Position numbers and translations under genes: made by a program. From positions 435,101-499,100 of the forward strand of contig NZ_LMUE01000003.1 of assembly GCF_009766065.1 (NCBI RefSeq): a stretch of DNA of 64,000 nucleotides, written 5' to 3'. The stretch comes from Dyella sp. S184 (GTDB lineage Bacteria > Pseudomonadota > Gammaproteobacteria > Xanthomonadales > Rhodanobacteraceae). The notes beneath the pieces are model-generated. The model saw only the letters and a list, made by a program, of their open reading frames with translations, ran no database searches and was not told the DNA's origin. Positions 19,008 to 27,624 of this stretch are shown one piece after another (the first letter of the stretch is position 1; the number at the start of each line of letters is the position of its first letter).

Positions 19008-20198
19008 TTACTTGATGACCTTGGCCACGACGCCGGCGCCGACGGTGCGGCCGCCTTCGCGAATGGCGAAACGCAGGCCTTCGTCCATCGCGATCGGGTG
19101 GATCAGGCTCACCACCATCTTCACGTTGTCGCCCGGCATCACCATTTCCACGCCGTCCGGCAACTGGCAAGCGCCCGTCACGTCGGTCGTGCGGAAGTAG
19201 AACTGCGGGCGGTAACCCTTGAAGAACGGCGTATGACGGCCACCCTCGTCCTTCGACAGCACATACACCTCCGCCTCGAAGTCCGTGTGCGGGGTGATCG
19301 TGCCCGGCTTGGCCAACACCTGGCCACGCTCCACGTCGTCACGCTTCAGGCCGCGCAGCAGCAGACCGGCGTTGTCGCCTGCCTGACCCTGATCCAGCAG
19401 CTTGCGGAACATTTCCACGCCGGTGACCGTGGTCTTCTGCGTGTCGCGGATACCGACCACTTCGATTTCGTCGCCGACCTTGATGATGCCGCGCTCGATA
19501 CGACCGGTCACCACGGTGCCGCGGCCCGAGATCGAGAACACGTCTTCCACCGGCATCAGGAACGGACGGTCGATGACGCGCGTCGGCTCCGGGATGTAGC
19601 TGTCCAGCGCGTCGACCAGCTTGATGATCGACGGCACGCCGATCTCGCTCTGGTCGCCTTCCAGCGCCAGGCGGGCCGAACCGTGGATCATCGGGGTGTC
19701 GTCGCCCGGGAAGTCGTACTTGGACAGCAGCTCGCGCACTTCCATCTCGACCAGCTCGAGCAGCTCGGCGTCGTCCACCAGGTCCGCCTTGTTCAGGTAG
19801 ACGATGATGTACGGCACGCCAACCTGACGGCTCAGCAGGATGTGCTCACGCGTCTGCGGCATCGGGCCGTCCGCGGCCGAACACACCAGGATCGCGCCGT
19901 CCATCTGCGCCGCACCGGTGATCATGTTCTTCACATAGTCCGCATGGCCCGGGCAGTCGACGTGCGCGTAGTGGCGGTTCGGCGACTCGTATTCCACGTG
20001 CGCGGTCGAGATCGTGATGCCGCGCGCCTTCTCTTCCGGCGCCGCGTCGATCGAGCTGTAATCCTTGAACTCGCCACCAAAACGTTCCGCACCGACCTTC
20101 GTCAGCGCTGCCGTCAGCGTCGTCTTGCCGTGATCCACGTGACCAATCGTGCCGACGTTGACGTGCGGCTTGGTGCGTTCGAATTTACCCTTTGCCAT
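19008..20198 (-). CDS. tuf: elongation factor Tu
   Basis: A 396-residue EF-Tu that delivers aminoacyl-tRNA to the ribosome. G-domain motifs are intact: GHVDHGKT (19-26), RGITIS switch, DCPGH and NKAD. Domains 2 and 3 follow. Three tRNA genes (Thr, Gly, Tyr) lie directly upstream in the tufB-type arrangement, but the downstream neighbour is rpsJ, as for tufA-type copies. A 30-bp palindrome follows the stop. Most gammaproteobacteria carry two nearly identical tuf copies; only one is in this window. Confidence 0.98.
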   Translation of the reverse strand: MAKGKFERTKPHVNVGTIGHVDHGKTTLTAALTKVGAERFGGEFKDYSSIDAAPEEKARGITISTAHVEYESPNRHYAHVDCPGHADYVKNMITGAAQMDGAILVCSAADGPMPQTREHILLSRQVGVPYIIVYLNKADLVDDAELLELVEMEVRELLSKYDFPGDDTPMIHGSARLALEGDQSEIGVPSIIKLVDALDSYIPEPTRVIDRPFLMPVEDVFSISGRGTVVTGRIERGIIKVGDEIEVVGIRDTQKTTVTGVEMFRKLLDQGQAGDNAGLLLRGLKRDDVERGQVLAKPGTITPHTDFEAEVYVLSKDEGGRHTPFFKGYRPQFYFRTTDVTGACQLPDGVEMVMPGDNVKMVVSLIHPIAMDEGLRFAIREGGRTVGAGVVAKVIK

Positions 20199-20277
20199 GC
20201 GCGCTAAACCCCGATGGAGTCAATGAATTGAAAGGAACCCGCCCTTTTCGGGGCTGACCGTGACCGGCCGGATGAAA

Positions 20278-20353
<76 letters not shown>

Positions 20354-20441
20354 GTGTATTGGTGTATTTCAATCGTCCTCCATGACGGCGAAGAGCAAAC
20401 CAGCATCCATGCCGGACAATTCAAAAAAGCAAAGTACCCAA

Positions 20442-20515
20442 TGGAGCGGAAGGCGGGAATCGAACCCGCGTAATCAGTTTGGAAAACTGATGTTCTACCA
20501 TTGAACTACTCCCGC
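20442..20515 (-). tRNA. tRNA-Gly (TCC)
   Basis: A 74-base cloverleaf with anticodon loop TTTCCAA (TCC), acceptor GCGGGAG with CTTCCGC (one G-U pair), a T-loop TTCGATTC and an encoded CCA. Middle member of the tRNA cluster ahead of tuf. Confidence 0.95.
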
Positions 20516-20533
20516 CCTGCGCGGAACTCTTGC

Positions 20534-20620
20534 TGGTGGAGGGAGGTGGATTCGAACCACCGAAGGCGTAAGCCAGCAGATTTACAGTCTGCCCCCGTTG
20601 GCCGCTTGGGTATCCCTCCA
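20534..20620 (-). tRNA. tRNA-Tyr (GTA)
   Basis: An 87-base class II tRNA with a long variable arm, anticodon GTA in CTGTAAA, a T-loop TTCGAAT and an encoded CCA. First member of the Tyr-Gly-Thr-tuf unit, directly after a strong promoter. Confidence 0.95.
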
Positions 20621-20633
20621 ACAAAGAACGCGT

Positions 20634-20662
20634 ATTGTGTGGATCGGGCCCCAAACTGTCAA
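20634..20662 (-). promoter_or_regulatory. promoter of the tRNA-Tyr-Gly-Thr-tuf operon
   Basis: On the minus strand a perfect TTGACA (20657-20662), 17 bp, then CACAAT (20634-20639). A G/C-rich stretch lies between and after the boxes, as is common for stable-RNA promoters. It lies 14 bp ahead of tRNA-Tyr. Confidence 0.75.
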
Positions 20663-20712
20663 CACCTAACGACGTCAAATCGGCATGTTGGAGTGAATTT
20701 CCGGCACCAACT

Positions 20713-21201
20713 TCAGCCCAATGATGCGGCGCGCAGGTCGACCAGCTTCTCCATTCCCTTGGACAGCTCCAGCAACTGTTTCGCCTGTGCCTGCAGCTGG
20801 CGCTCCTTGTCGTCACGCGGCTCCCAGTGCGGTACCGGGGTTGGCTTACCGTCAGGGCTGTCCAGTGCTACGAATACCATCACGCAACTGGTGGCCAGTC
20901 GATGCTCGTCCTTGCGCAGGTCACGCGCCAGCACGTCGACCGCCATGTGCATGCTGCTGGTGCCGGTATGGATCAGCCGAGCGCGCACCGTGACCAGATC
21001 GCCAATCAGGATCGGCGCCACGAACTGGATGCCGCTGACCGAGGCGGTAACGCAATATGCCCCACTCCAGCCCACCGCACAGGCATAGCCGGCCTGATCG
21101 ATCCACTTCATCACCATGCCGCCATGCACTTTGCCGCCGAAGTTGACGTCGGTGGGCTCGGCGAGAAAACGGAACGTCACTTCACTCTGCTGACCTGGCA
21201 T
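20713..21201 (-). CDS. acyl-CoA thioesterase, hotdog fold (YciA-like)
   Basis: A 162-residue single hotdog domain hydrolysing acyl-CoA thioesters. The N-terminal NFGGKVHGGMVMKWIDQAGY segment (20-39, with Asp35 on the hotdog helix) and the VTVRARLIHTGTSSMHMAVDV strands are characteristic of the YciA/BACH group. The C-terminal 30 residues are charged and helical. Substrate chain length cannot be read from sequence. It lies 30 bp downstream of the GNAT gene on the same strand. Confidence 0.88.
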   Translation of the reverse strand: MPGQQSEVTFRFLAEPTDVNFGGKVHGGMVMKWIDQAGYACAVGWSGAYCVTASVSGIQFVAPILIGDLVTVRARLIHTGTSSMHMAVDVLARDLRKDEHRLATSCVMVFVALDSPDGKPTPVPHWEPRDDKERQLQAQAKQLLELSKGMEKLVDLRAASLG

Positions 21202-21231
21202 GCGGACTCCGAAGGGTTGGCTGGCCCCGCA

Positions 21232-21738
21232 TTATGCCCGCTTGCGCCGCGATACCGGTGGCAGCGCAAGCTGCAGCAGCATCGGCGTGGTGATCACCCC
21301 GTTTGGCGACGGGCCTTCCGGGCCGGTCTCGACGAAGCCCAGATGCCGATACACCGGCACCGCGCAGCGGGTGGCATTGAGCGTGAAGCAGCGTGTGTCT
21401 GCGCGACGTACCGCATCACGCATCGTGCATAGCCATAGCTGGCGGGCGATACCCTGGCCCTGATAACGGGTGCTCACGAAGAACTGGGTCAGATGGCAGT
21501 CATCGCGCATCGCCGAAACGCCGACCAGTACGTCGTCCACATAGCCGAGGTGGAAACGCTGACCACCGACTATCTTTTCGCGTAGTACCTGCGCGCTGAG
21601 GCGCGCCAGTAGAGCCATCGCCGCGTCATGCGGCTGGTCCGGCACGACCCAGCGACGCACCACGCGGCGAATCAGGACACCAATGGCACGGGCATCGCCG
21701 GGGCGCCCCAGGCGCAGGCGCAAAGCAAGCCGGGTCAT
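21232..21738 (-). CDS. GNAT-family N-acetyltransferase
   Basis: A 168-residue GNAT protein with the acetyl-CoA pyrophosphate-binding motif YQGQGIARQLW preceded by the TQFFVS strand. The C-terminal ATRCAVPVYRHLGFVETGP is the usual GNAT end. The ATG at 21738 has GAGGTG seven bases upstream; the frame extends further upstream but only through the terminator of ychF. Substrate unknown. Probably co-transcribed with the downstream thioesterase. Confidence 0.85.
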   Translation of the reverse strand: MTRLALRLRLGRPGDARAIGVLIRRVVRRWVVPDQPHDAAMALLARLSAQVLREKIVGGQRFHLGYVDDVLVGVSAMRDDCHLTQFFVSTRYQGQGIARQLWLCTMRDAVRRADTRCFTLNATRCAVPVYRHLGFVETGPEGPSPNGVITTPMLLQLALPPVSRRKRA

Positions 21739-21792
21739 GTCACACCTCGTGACCTTCAATGCCTGCAAGTTTGCCAAGTATTCCGGGCAAAA

Positions 21793-21816
21793 AAAGCCCC
21801 GCCGCGGCGGGGCTTT
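21793..21816 (-). terminator. intrinsic terminator after ychF
   Basis: Perfect 12-bp inverted repeat AAAGCCCCGCCG/CGGCGGGGCTTT. On the minus strand it runs into seven Ts, 23 bp past the ychF stop. Confidence 0.88.
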
Positions 21817-21838
21817 CGGCATCTGCTGCGCGTAGCGC

Positions 21839-22927
21839 TCAGACGTTGAACAAAAAGTGCAGCACGTCACCATCCTTGACGATGTAATCCTTGCCTTCCT
21901 TGCGCAGCCGGCCCGCCGCACCGGCACCGGCCTCGCCCTTGTACTGGATGAAGTCGTCGTAGCTGATCGTCTCGGCGCGGATGAAGCCGCGCTCGAAGTC
22001 TGTGTGGATCACGCCAGCGGCCTGCGGCCCGGTGAAGCCACGCTTGATCGTCCAGGCGCGCACTTCCTTCACGCCAGCGGTGAAATAGGTCTGCAGGTCG
22101 AGCAGCTTGTAGCCGGCGCGGATCACGCGATTCAGACCCGGTTCGTCGAGCCCCATGTCTTTCAGGAATTCATCGCGATCGGCATCTTCCAGCTGCGCCA
22201 TTTCCTCTTCGATCGCGGCGCACACCGGCACTACCTCGGCGCCCTCGGTGACAGCTCGGGCGCGCACCGCGTCAAGCAGCGGGTTGTTCTCGAAACCATC
22301 GTCGGCGACGTTGGCGATGTACATCAGCGGCTTCAGGGTGAGCAGGAACAGGTCGCGTACCAACGCCTTTTCCTCCTCGTCGAGGCCGAGGCTGCGCGCG
22401 GATTTGCCCTCATTGAGGCCGGCCGACAGTTTCTGCAGCACCGGCTTCTTGGCCAGCGCCTCCTTGTCGTTCGCCTTGGCCGCGCGCTCGGCGCGGTTCA
22501 GCGCCTTGTCCACCGATTCCAGGTCGGCCAGCGCCAGTTCGGTATCGATGGTGTCGATGTCCGAGATCGGGTCGACTTTGCCGGCGACGTGGATCACGTC
22601 GCCTTCGAAGCAGCGCACCACATGGGCGATCGCGTCCACCTCGCGGATGTGCGCGAGGAACTTGTTGCCGAGGCCTTCACCCTTCGACGCACCAGCCACC
22701 AGGCCGGCGATATCGACGAACTCGACCGCCGTGGGGATCACCTTCTGCGGATTGACGATGGCAGCCAGCGCGCCCAGGCGCGGATCGGGCACCGGCACCA
22801 CGCCCACGTTCGGCTCGATCGTGCAGAACGGGAAGTTCGCCGCGGCGATGCCTGCCTTGGTCAGCGCATTGAACAGGGTGGACTTGCCGACGTTAGGCAG
22901 ACCGACGATGCCGCATTTGATGCCCAT
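21839..22927 (-). CDS. ychF: redox-regulated ATPase YchF (Obg-like)
   Basis: A 362-residue Obg-family P-loop protein (OLA1/YchF) that prefers ATP and binds ribosomes. It has a P-loop GLPNVGKS (9-16), a DIAGLV switch and the C-terminal TGS domain ([20 protein letters not shown]). The start at 22927 ([11 protein letters not shown]) matches homologues; a longer frame adds 72 unconserved residues. It lies 74 bp after pth, the common pth-ychF order, and ends before an intrinsic terminator. Confidence 0.96.
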   Translation of the reverse strand: MGIKCGIVGLPNVGKSTLFNALTKAGIAAANFPFCTIEPNVGVVPVPDPRLGALAAIVNPQKVIPTAVEFVDIAGLVAGASKGEGLGNKFLAHIREVDAIAHVVRCFEGDVIHVAGKVDPISDIDTIDTELALADLESVDKALNRAERAAKANDKEALAKKPVLQKLSAGLNEGKSARSLGLDEEEKALVRDLFLLTLKPLMYIANVADDGFENNPLLDAVRARAVTEGAEVVPVCAAIEEEMAQLEDADRDEFLKDMGLDEPGLNRVIRAGYKLLDLQTYFTAGVKEVRAWTIKRGFTGPQAAGVIHTDFERGFIRAETISYDDFIQYKGEAGAGAAGRLRKEGKDYIVKDGDVLHFLFNV

Positions 22928-23001
22928 GGCTTTGAATCCGGAAAATAAAATCGTGAATGGAAAATCGGAACAGCGGTGCGGGTTCAACGACTCCCGCTGC
23001 C

Positions 23002-23589
23002 CTACTCCCGACTTCCCGTCGTGTGCAGCTGCTGCATCGCCTTGTCGAACTGGCCAGCCACCGCCAGCGGTAGCACGTCCAGTGCGCGCGCAATGCCGTC
23101 GAGGATCGCGTCCTCGTCCTGCGCGGATGGGCGACCCAGCACCCACGGCGTGACCTGGTCGCGATGGCCAGGATGGCCAATACCCACGCGCAGGCGATGG
23201 AACTTGCCGTGATCCAGATGCGCCATGGTGTCGCGCAGGCCGTTCTGGCCGCCGTGGCCGCCGTCGAACTTCATCCGCACGGTACCGGCAGGCAGGTCCA
23301 GATCATCATGCGCGATCAGGCATTCATCCGGTTCGATCTTGTAATAGCGCAACGCCGAAACCACGGCGATGCCGCTCTTGTTCATGAAGGTGGCTGGCTT
23401 GAGCAGCCATACAGGCTCGCCGCCGATGCGCACCTTGCAGGTTTCGCCGTGCAGTTTGCCGTCGAAACCGAAGCGCTCGCCCTGCCCGCTGGCCAGGGCA
23501 TCCACAAACCAGAACCCGGCGTTGTGCCGGGTTCGGAGATATTCGGCACCGGGATTGCCCAGCCCGACAATGAGTTGCAAACCAGCCAT
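23002..23589 (-). CDS. pth: peptidyl-tRNA hydrolase
   Basis: A 195-residue Pth that releases tRNA from prematurely dropped peptidyl-tRNA. It has the [19 protein letters not shown]-terminus with catalytic His22 and Asn12, the [10 protein letters not shown] motif and the HDDLDLPAG loop. It lies between rplY (54-bp gap with a strong hairpin) and ychF, the usual order in many proteobacteria. Confidence 0.97.
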   Translation of the reverse strand: MAGLQLIVGLGNPGAEYLRTRHNAGFWFVDALASGQGERFGFDGKLHGETCKVRIGGEPVWLLKPATFMNKSGIAVVSALRYYKIEPDECLIAHDDLDLPAGTVRMKFDGGHGGQNGLRDTMAHLDHGKFHRLRVGIGHPGHRDQVTPWVLGRPSAQDEDAILDGIARALDVLPLAVAGQFDKAMQQLHTTGSRE

Positions 23590-23608
23590 GCGGACAAGCA
23601 GCAGTGGC

Positions 23609-23635
23609 GGCCCGCGCTCGGTGGGAGCGCGGGCC
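23609..23635. terminator. strong hairpin between rplY and pth
   Basis: Perfect 11-bp stem GGCCCGCGCTC/GAGCGCGGGCC with a 5-base loop. No U-tract follows on the minus strand, so it may attenuate or stabilise the transcript rather than end it. Confidence 0.5.
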
Positions 23636-23643
23636 GTCGCGGC

Positions 23644-24306
23644 TTACTTCTTGTCGTCTTTCTTGGCCGGAGCAGCGGCCACCGGAGCTGCAGCGTCGCC
23701 CTCAGCCGGAGCTTCTTCGACTTCTTCCTGCACGGTGTTGGCCGTGACCACGGCGATGTCGTGGCTCTCGCCCAGATGCAGCGCGACGATCTCGACGTTC
23801 GCCGGCAGCTTCAGCTCGGACAAGTGGACGATGTCGCCAGGGTTCAGCTCGCCCAGATCCAGCTCGATGAACTCGGGCAGGTCCTTCGGCAGGCAGGAGA
23901 TTTCCACTTCGGTCAGATTGTGCGAGATCACCACGCCGGAGGTCTTGCCAGCGGCCGACTTCTCCTGGTTCAGGAAGTGCAGCGGTACGCTGACACGGAT
24001 CGCCACGTTCTCGTCCACGCGCAGGAAATCCATGTGCATCATCAGCTGCTTGAACGGATGCTTCTGCCAGTCACGCACCAGCACCTTCTGCACGCTGCCA
24101 TCGACGTTCAGGTCGAGCACCGAGGAGAAGAACCACTCGTGCTTGGCGGCGAGCAGGATGGTGTTGTGCTCGATCTGGATGCTCTGCGGAGCCTGACCAG
24201 CACCGTAAACAACGGCGGGCACGAAGCTCGCATGACGCAGGCGGCGGCTCGCACCTTTCCCCTCGTCCTTGCGGCTCTGTGCCTTGATTTCATGAGTCTT
24301 GATCAT
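23644..24306 (-). CDS. rplY: 50S ribosomal protein L25/general stress protein Ctc
   Basis: A 220-residue long-form L25 (TL5/Ctc). The N-terminal 5S-rRNA-binding beta-barrel (about 1-95, with RKDEGKGASRRLRHASFVPAVVYG) is followed by the Ctc C-terminal domain (about 100-185). A low-complexity tail rich in Glu/Ala/Pro ends KKDDKK. E. coli L25 has only the first domain. It lies between prs and pth. The 147-bp upstream spacer holds three hairpins on the transcribed strand. Confidence 0.96.
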   Translation of the reverse strand: MIKTHEIKAQSRKDEGKGASRRLRHASFVPAVVYGAGQAPQSIQIEHNTILLAAKHEWFFSSVLDLNVDGSVQKVLVRDWQKHPFKQLMMHMDFLRVDENVAIRVSVPLHFLNQEKSAAGKTSGVVISHNLTEVEISCLPKDLPEFIELDLGELNPGDIVHLSELKLPANVEIVALHLGESHDIAVVTANTVQEEVEEAPAEGDAAAPVAAAPAKKDDKK

Positions 24307-24332
24307 TTCAGTACTGCCTTAGGTTGGTAGTA

Positions 24333-24441
24333 ACCGCTTCGCAGCGGTCGGATGACTTTCCCGCGACCAGAAAAGTCCGTTACTTGCACGCGGCATCCAT
24401 GCCGCGAAAAGCTCAACATCAAAACCGCCCATCCTGGGCGG
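24333..24441 (-). other. rplY leader hairpins (two with GGA loops)
   Basis: The prs-rplY spacer contains, on the transcribed minus strand, CCGCCC-AGGAT-GGGCGG followed by TTTT (24425-24441), CGCGGCA-TGGA-TGCCGCG (24389-24406) and ACCGCT/AGCGGT (24333-24348). The middle one presents CATGGATG, an exact match to the CANGGANG form of CsrA/RsmA sites. The first could act as a weak terminator or attenuator. Confidence 0.5.
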
Positions 24442-24453
24442 ACTTTCAAATCT

Positions 24454-25413
24454 TCAATCCACGTACAACGAACTCACCGACTCGCCAAAGGCGATCCGGC
24501 GAATGGTTTCCGCCAGCAGCTCGGCGACCGAAAGCTGGCGGATTTTCGCACAGGCCTGCGCTTCCGCGCGCAACGGCAAGGTATTGGTGACCACCAGCTG
24601 GTCGAGCTGGGAGCCTTCGATATTGCTGATCGCCGCGCCCGACAGCACCGGGTGCACGCAGTAGGCGACCACCTTGCGCGCGCCACGCTCCTTCAACGCC
24701 GCCGCTGCCGCACACAACGTACCGGCGGTGTCGACGATGTCGTCGACCATCACGCAGGTCTTGCCGTCCACGTCACCGATGATGTTCATCACGGTGGATA
24801 CGTTCGCCCGCGGCCGGCGCTTGTCGATGATCGCCAGGTCGGCATCATCCAGCCGCTTGGCGATCGCCCGCGCACGCACCACACCACCCACGTCCGGACT
24901 CACCACGATCAGGTCGTCCATGCTGTGGTTGCGCCAGATGTCGGCCAGCAACACCGGCGACGCATACACGTTGTCGACCGGAAGATCGAAGAAACCCTGG
25001 ATCTGGTCAGCGTGCAGGTCCACCGTCAGCACCCGGTCGACACCGGCGGCGCCGATCATCCTGGCAGCCAGCTTGGCGGTGATCGGCACACGCGCAGAAC
25101 GCGGGCGACGATCCTGCCGGGCATAACCGAAGTACGGAATCACCGCCGTGACACTGGCGGCCGAGGCACGCTTGAGTGCATCGGTCAGTGCCAGCAGCTC
25201 GAACAGATTGACCGCACTCGGCGCGCCAGTCGGCTGCAGTACGAACACTTCCTGCCGGCGGACGTTTTCCTCGATCTCGATCTGTACTTCGCCGTCGCTG
25301 AACGTACCGACCTGCGCCTTGCCCAGCGGTACGCCCAGGCGATGGGCGACATCCTCGGCCAGGACGCGATGGGCGTTACCGGTAAACAACATCATCGGGG
25401 TAGACGTGTCCAC
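24454..25413 (-). CDS. prs: ribose-phosphate pyrophosphokinase (PRPP synthetase)
   Basis: A 319-residue class I PRPP synthetase. It transfers pyrophosphate from ATP to ribose 5-phosphate, giving PRPP for nucleotide, His, Trp and NAD synthesis. It has the flexible loop [21 protein letters not shown], the divalent-ion motif [12 protein letters not shown] and the PRPP-binding loop [13 protein letters not shown]. It lies downstream of tRNA-Gln and the ispE fusion on the same strand, the conserved ispE-prs-rplY order. Confidence 0.97.
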   Translation of the reverse strand: MDTSTPMMLFTGNAHRVLAEDVAHRLGVPLGKAQVGTFSDGEVQIEIEENVRRQEVFVLQPTGAPSAVNLFELLALTDALKRASAASVTAVIPYFGYARQDRRPRSARVPITAKLAARMIGAAGVDRVLTVDLHADQIQGFFDLPVDNVYASPVLLADIWRNHSMDDLIVVSPDVGGVVRARAIAKRLDDADLAIIDKRRPRANVSTVMNIIGDVDGKTCVMVDDIVDTAGTLCAAAAALKERGARKVVAYCVHPVLSGAAISNIEGSQLDQLVVTNTLPLRAEAQACAKIRQLSVAELLAETIRRIAFGESVSSLYVD

Positions 25414-25448
25414 AGTGTGTTACCTCGAAACCAGCGACCATCAATGAG

Positions 25449-25525
25449 TGGCTGGGGCGGCAGGATTCGAACCTGCGTATGCGGGAATCAAAATCCCGTG
25501 CCTTAACCAGCTTGGCGACGCCCCA
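25449..25525 (-). tRNA. tRNA-Gln (TTG)
   Basis: A 77-base cloverleaf with anticodon loop TTTTGAT (TTG), acceptor TGGGGCG/CGCCCCA, T-loop TTCGAAT and encoded CCA. It lies between the ispE fusion and prs; a tRNA-Gln at this site is common in the gammaproteobacterial ispE-prs region. Confidence 0.95.
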
Positions 25526-25612
25526 GTAATTTGTGTTCGTTCGTGCCTGATCTGGACTCGTCGACCGCCACCATGTCGCCGGCAGCCACCGTCTTGCCCA
25601 TACCCATATCAC

Positions 25613-26995
25613 TCAGTTCATGCCGCGATGACGCACCAGTGCATCCTGCAGGGGTGAAACCTCAACACCCGCGGCAACCTGCGCCGTGAATGCCACCGGA
25701 CATTGTGCGGCAATCGCCACTACCCGATCGAATGATTTCGCTTCCAGAAACACGCAGCCACCGCTGCCGGAAAGCCGCGCCTCACCGAACCGGGCGAGCC
25801 AGTCCTGTGCGGCAGCTACCCGCGGATGACGCGCGCGCACCACCGGCGCGAAGGCATTTTCCGTCGTTTCGCCAGAAGCAAAGGATGAAATTGTCGCCCG
25901 CGGGGCATTTCGTGTCAATTCAGCGGCTTGAAAAAGCGCCGCGGTGGGTACTGGTTCGTGCGGGTCGAGTACCACGTAATGGCACCGTGGCAGACTCATC
26001 GGCGTCAGTTGCTCGCCGATGCCCTCGGCCCAGGCCGAACGGCCGCGCACGAACACCGGCACGTCGGCACCCAGCTGGCGTCCGAGTTCGGCCAGCAGAT
26101 CCTCGTCCAGATCCAGCTTCCACAGCAGGTTCAGCGCCACCAGCACGGTCGCTGCGTCGGAGCTGCCGCCGCCAAGGCCACCGCCCATCGGGATGCGCTT
26201 GTCCACCTCGATCTCGGCACCCGCCGCCACCCCCGCATGCGCCTGCAGCAGGCACGCCGCGCGCACCACCAGGTCGGTGGCCTCGGGCACGCCTGGCACC
26301 TCACGGGTGCGCCTGATCGCGCCGTCATCGCGTACGCGCACGCGGATCTCGTCACCCCACTCGAGCAGGCGAAACACGGTCTGCAGCTCGTGATAACCGT
26401 CCGGCCGCCGCCCGGTGATGCGCAGGAACAGGTTCAGCTTCGCCGGTGCCGGCCACACCATCCATTCGCCATGTGCCAGCGGCGGCAACGGCCGGCTCAT
26501 GAACACCCGCAGGTGTTCGGGGAAGCCGTTTTCACGGTCACGCTGGCTGGCAAGCGCAAACGTCGGATCGTTCTTGTCGACTACCGCAAATCCGTGCCTC
26601 GCATAGAACGGCGCATTCCAGGGCACGTCGGCCAGCGTACCCAGGTCGACGCGCCGGTAGCCCGCTGCACGCGCCCAGTTGCAGGCATGTTCCAGCAGTG
26701 CCGCGCCGATGCCGCGCCGCCCATATTCCGGCAGCACGTCGATTTCGGCGATGCCAATGCCGCCGCTGCCCACATCGGTATCCAGCCACACGAAACCGAC
26801 CGGAACACCCGCTCCATCCAGCGCAGCCCAGACCAGTCCACGACTGATCGCCCGCTGCAGCAACTCCGGCGGGATCGACATCGCTGCATAGGCTGCCCAG
26901 GCCGAATGACCGCGGAACAGCTGCACGGCAGCACGCTCGATCGCACACAGCGCGTCGACCTGGGCCGACCCTGCTCGTTCAATGGAAAACTTCAT
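25613..26995 (-). CDS. ispE: GNAT acetyltransferase fused to IspE (CDP-ME kinase)
   Basis: One uninterrupted 460-residue frame. Residues 1 to about 165 are a complete GNAT domain with the acetyl-CoA motif RRGIGAALLEHA (93-104) and the C-terminal PFYARHGFAVVDKNDP. From about 179 the protein is a full GHMP kinase IspE, the MEP-pathway 4-diphosphocytidyl-2-C-methylerythritol kinase: PAPAKLNLF with Lys186, DGYHELQ, the ATP loop PMGGGLGGGSSDAA (269-282) and catalytic Asp311. Lys186 and Asp311 match E. coli Lys10 and Asp141. E. coli IspE begins where this one reads MVWPAPAK, so Met166 or Met179 could be internal starts, but neither has a good ribosome site. It lies between lolB and tRNA-Gln, where ispE normally stands alone. 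Confidence 0.9.
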   Translation of the reverse strand: MKFSIERAGSAQVDALCAIERAAVQLFRGHSAWAAYAAMSIPPELLQRAISRGLVWAALDGAGVPVGFVWLDTDVGSGGIGIAEIDVLPEYGRRGIGAALLEHACNWARAAGYRRVDLGTLADVPWNAPFYARHGFAVVDKNDPTFALASQRDRENGFPEHLRVFMSRPLPPLAHGEWMVWPAPAKLNLFLRITGRRPDGYHELQTVFRLLEWGDEIRVRVRDDGAIRRTREVPGVPEATDLVVRAACLLQAHAGVAAGAEIEVDKRIPMGGGLGGGSSDAATVLVALNLLWKLDLDEDLLAELGRQLGADVPVFVRGRSAWAEGIGEQLTPMSLPRCHYVVLDPHEPVPTAALFQAAELTRNAPRATISSFASGETTENAFAPVVRARHPRVAAAQDWLARFGEARLSGSGGCVFLEAKSFDRVVAIAAQCPVAFTAQVAAGVEVSPLQDALVRHRGMN

Positions 26996-27018
26996 GCGCC
27001 TGGGTCAGTGAGCCTGGA

Positions 27019-27624
27019 TCAGTTGAATTGCCACGATTCGATCGACAGCCGCACTGTGTACGGCGGTTTCCCGGCATACACCTTGGTCGGCAACGGCGGC
27101 TTGCGGGTGGCATCCCATTCGCGATAGTCGACCGCCCAGCCATCCTGCTGCAACAGCGACGGCAGCCGATCGGTACCGAAGCTCAGTTCGGCCGGACCAC
27201 TGTCCGCACGCAGGCCGAGCACCCAGGCACGCAGGTCACGCAACGGCACGTCCCAGCCGAGCGCCTTGTGCATCAGGACTTCGGCATCCGATCCATGCAC
27301 CGGGCCACCGTCCAACCCCTCGAGCAAGGCACCATCCGGACCGCCACTGAGACGGAAATTCATGCCCGAGATCGCTGGCCCACGCAGCACGAACTCATAT
27401 TGGTCACCGTTCTGGGTCCAGCTGAAACTGCCGGTGCCGCCCGACTTGCCGTCGGACACACCCAATCGGCCTTGCAAAGTCCAGTGATCGGCATGCGCCA
27501 GCGCCTGCTCGCGCTTGGCCTGGTCATTGAGCAGGCCGGTATCACCCTTCATGCGTACCACCGGCGCGCAGGCGACCAGCAGCAGCGGCAAGGCGGCGGC
27601 GAGGATTCGGAGATTTCGCTTCAT
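27019..27624 (-). CDS. lolB: outer-membrane lipoprotein receptor LolB
   Basis: A 201-residue lipoprotein with a signal peptide ending in the lipobox LLVAC (Cys19). LolB accepts lipoproteins from LolA and inserts them into the outer membrane. The HWTLQGRLGVSDGKSGGTGSF and LRDLRAWVLGL segments are typical. The start codon overlaps the stop of the TPR gene (ATGA), so the two are translationally coupled. It lies 23 bp ahead of the ispE fusion. Confidence 0.93.
   Translation of the reverse strand: MKRNLRILAAALPLLLVACAPVVRMKGDTGLLNDQAKREQALAHADHWTLQGRLGVSDGKSGGTGSFSWTQNGDQYEFVLRGPAISGMNFRLSGGPDGALLEGLDGGPVHGSDAEVLMHKALGWDVPLRDLRAWVLGLRADSGPAELSFGTDRLPSLLQQDGWAVDYREWDATRKPPLPTKVYAGKPPYTVRLSIESWQFN

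Noticed and set aside
19098..20207. A 369-codon plus-strand open frame opposite tuf
   Set aside because: It consists of Arg/Val/His/Asp-rich sequence typical of the antisense of GC-rich genes; EF-Tu on the other strand is unambiguous.
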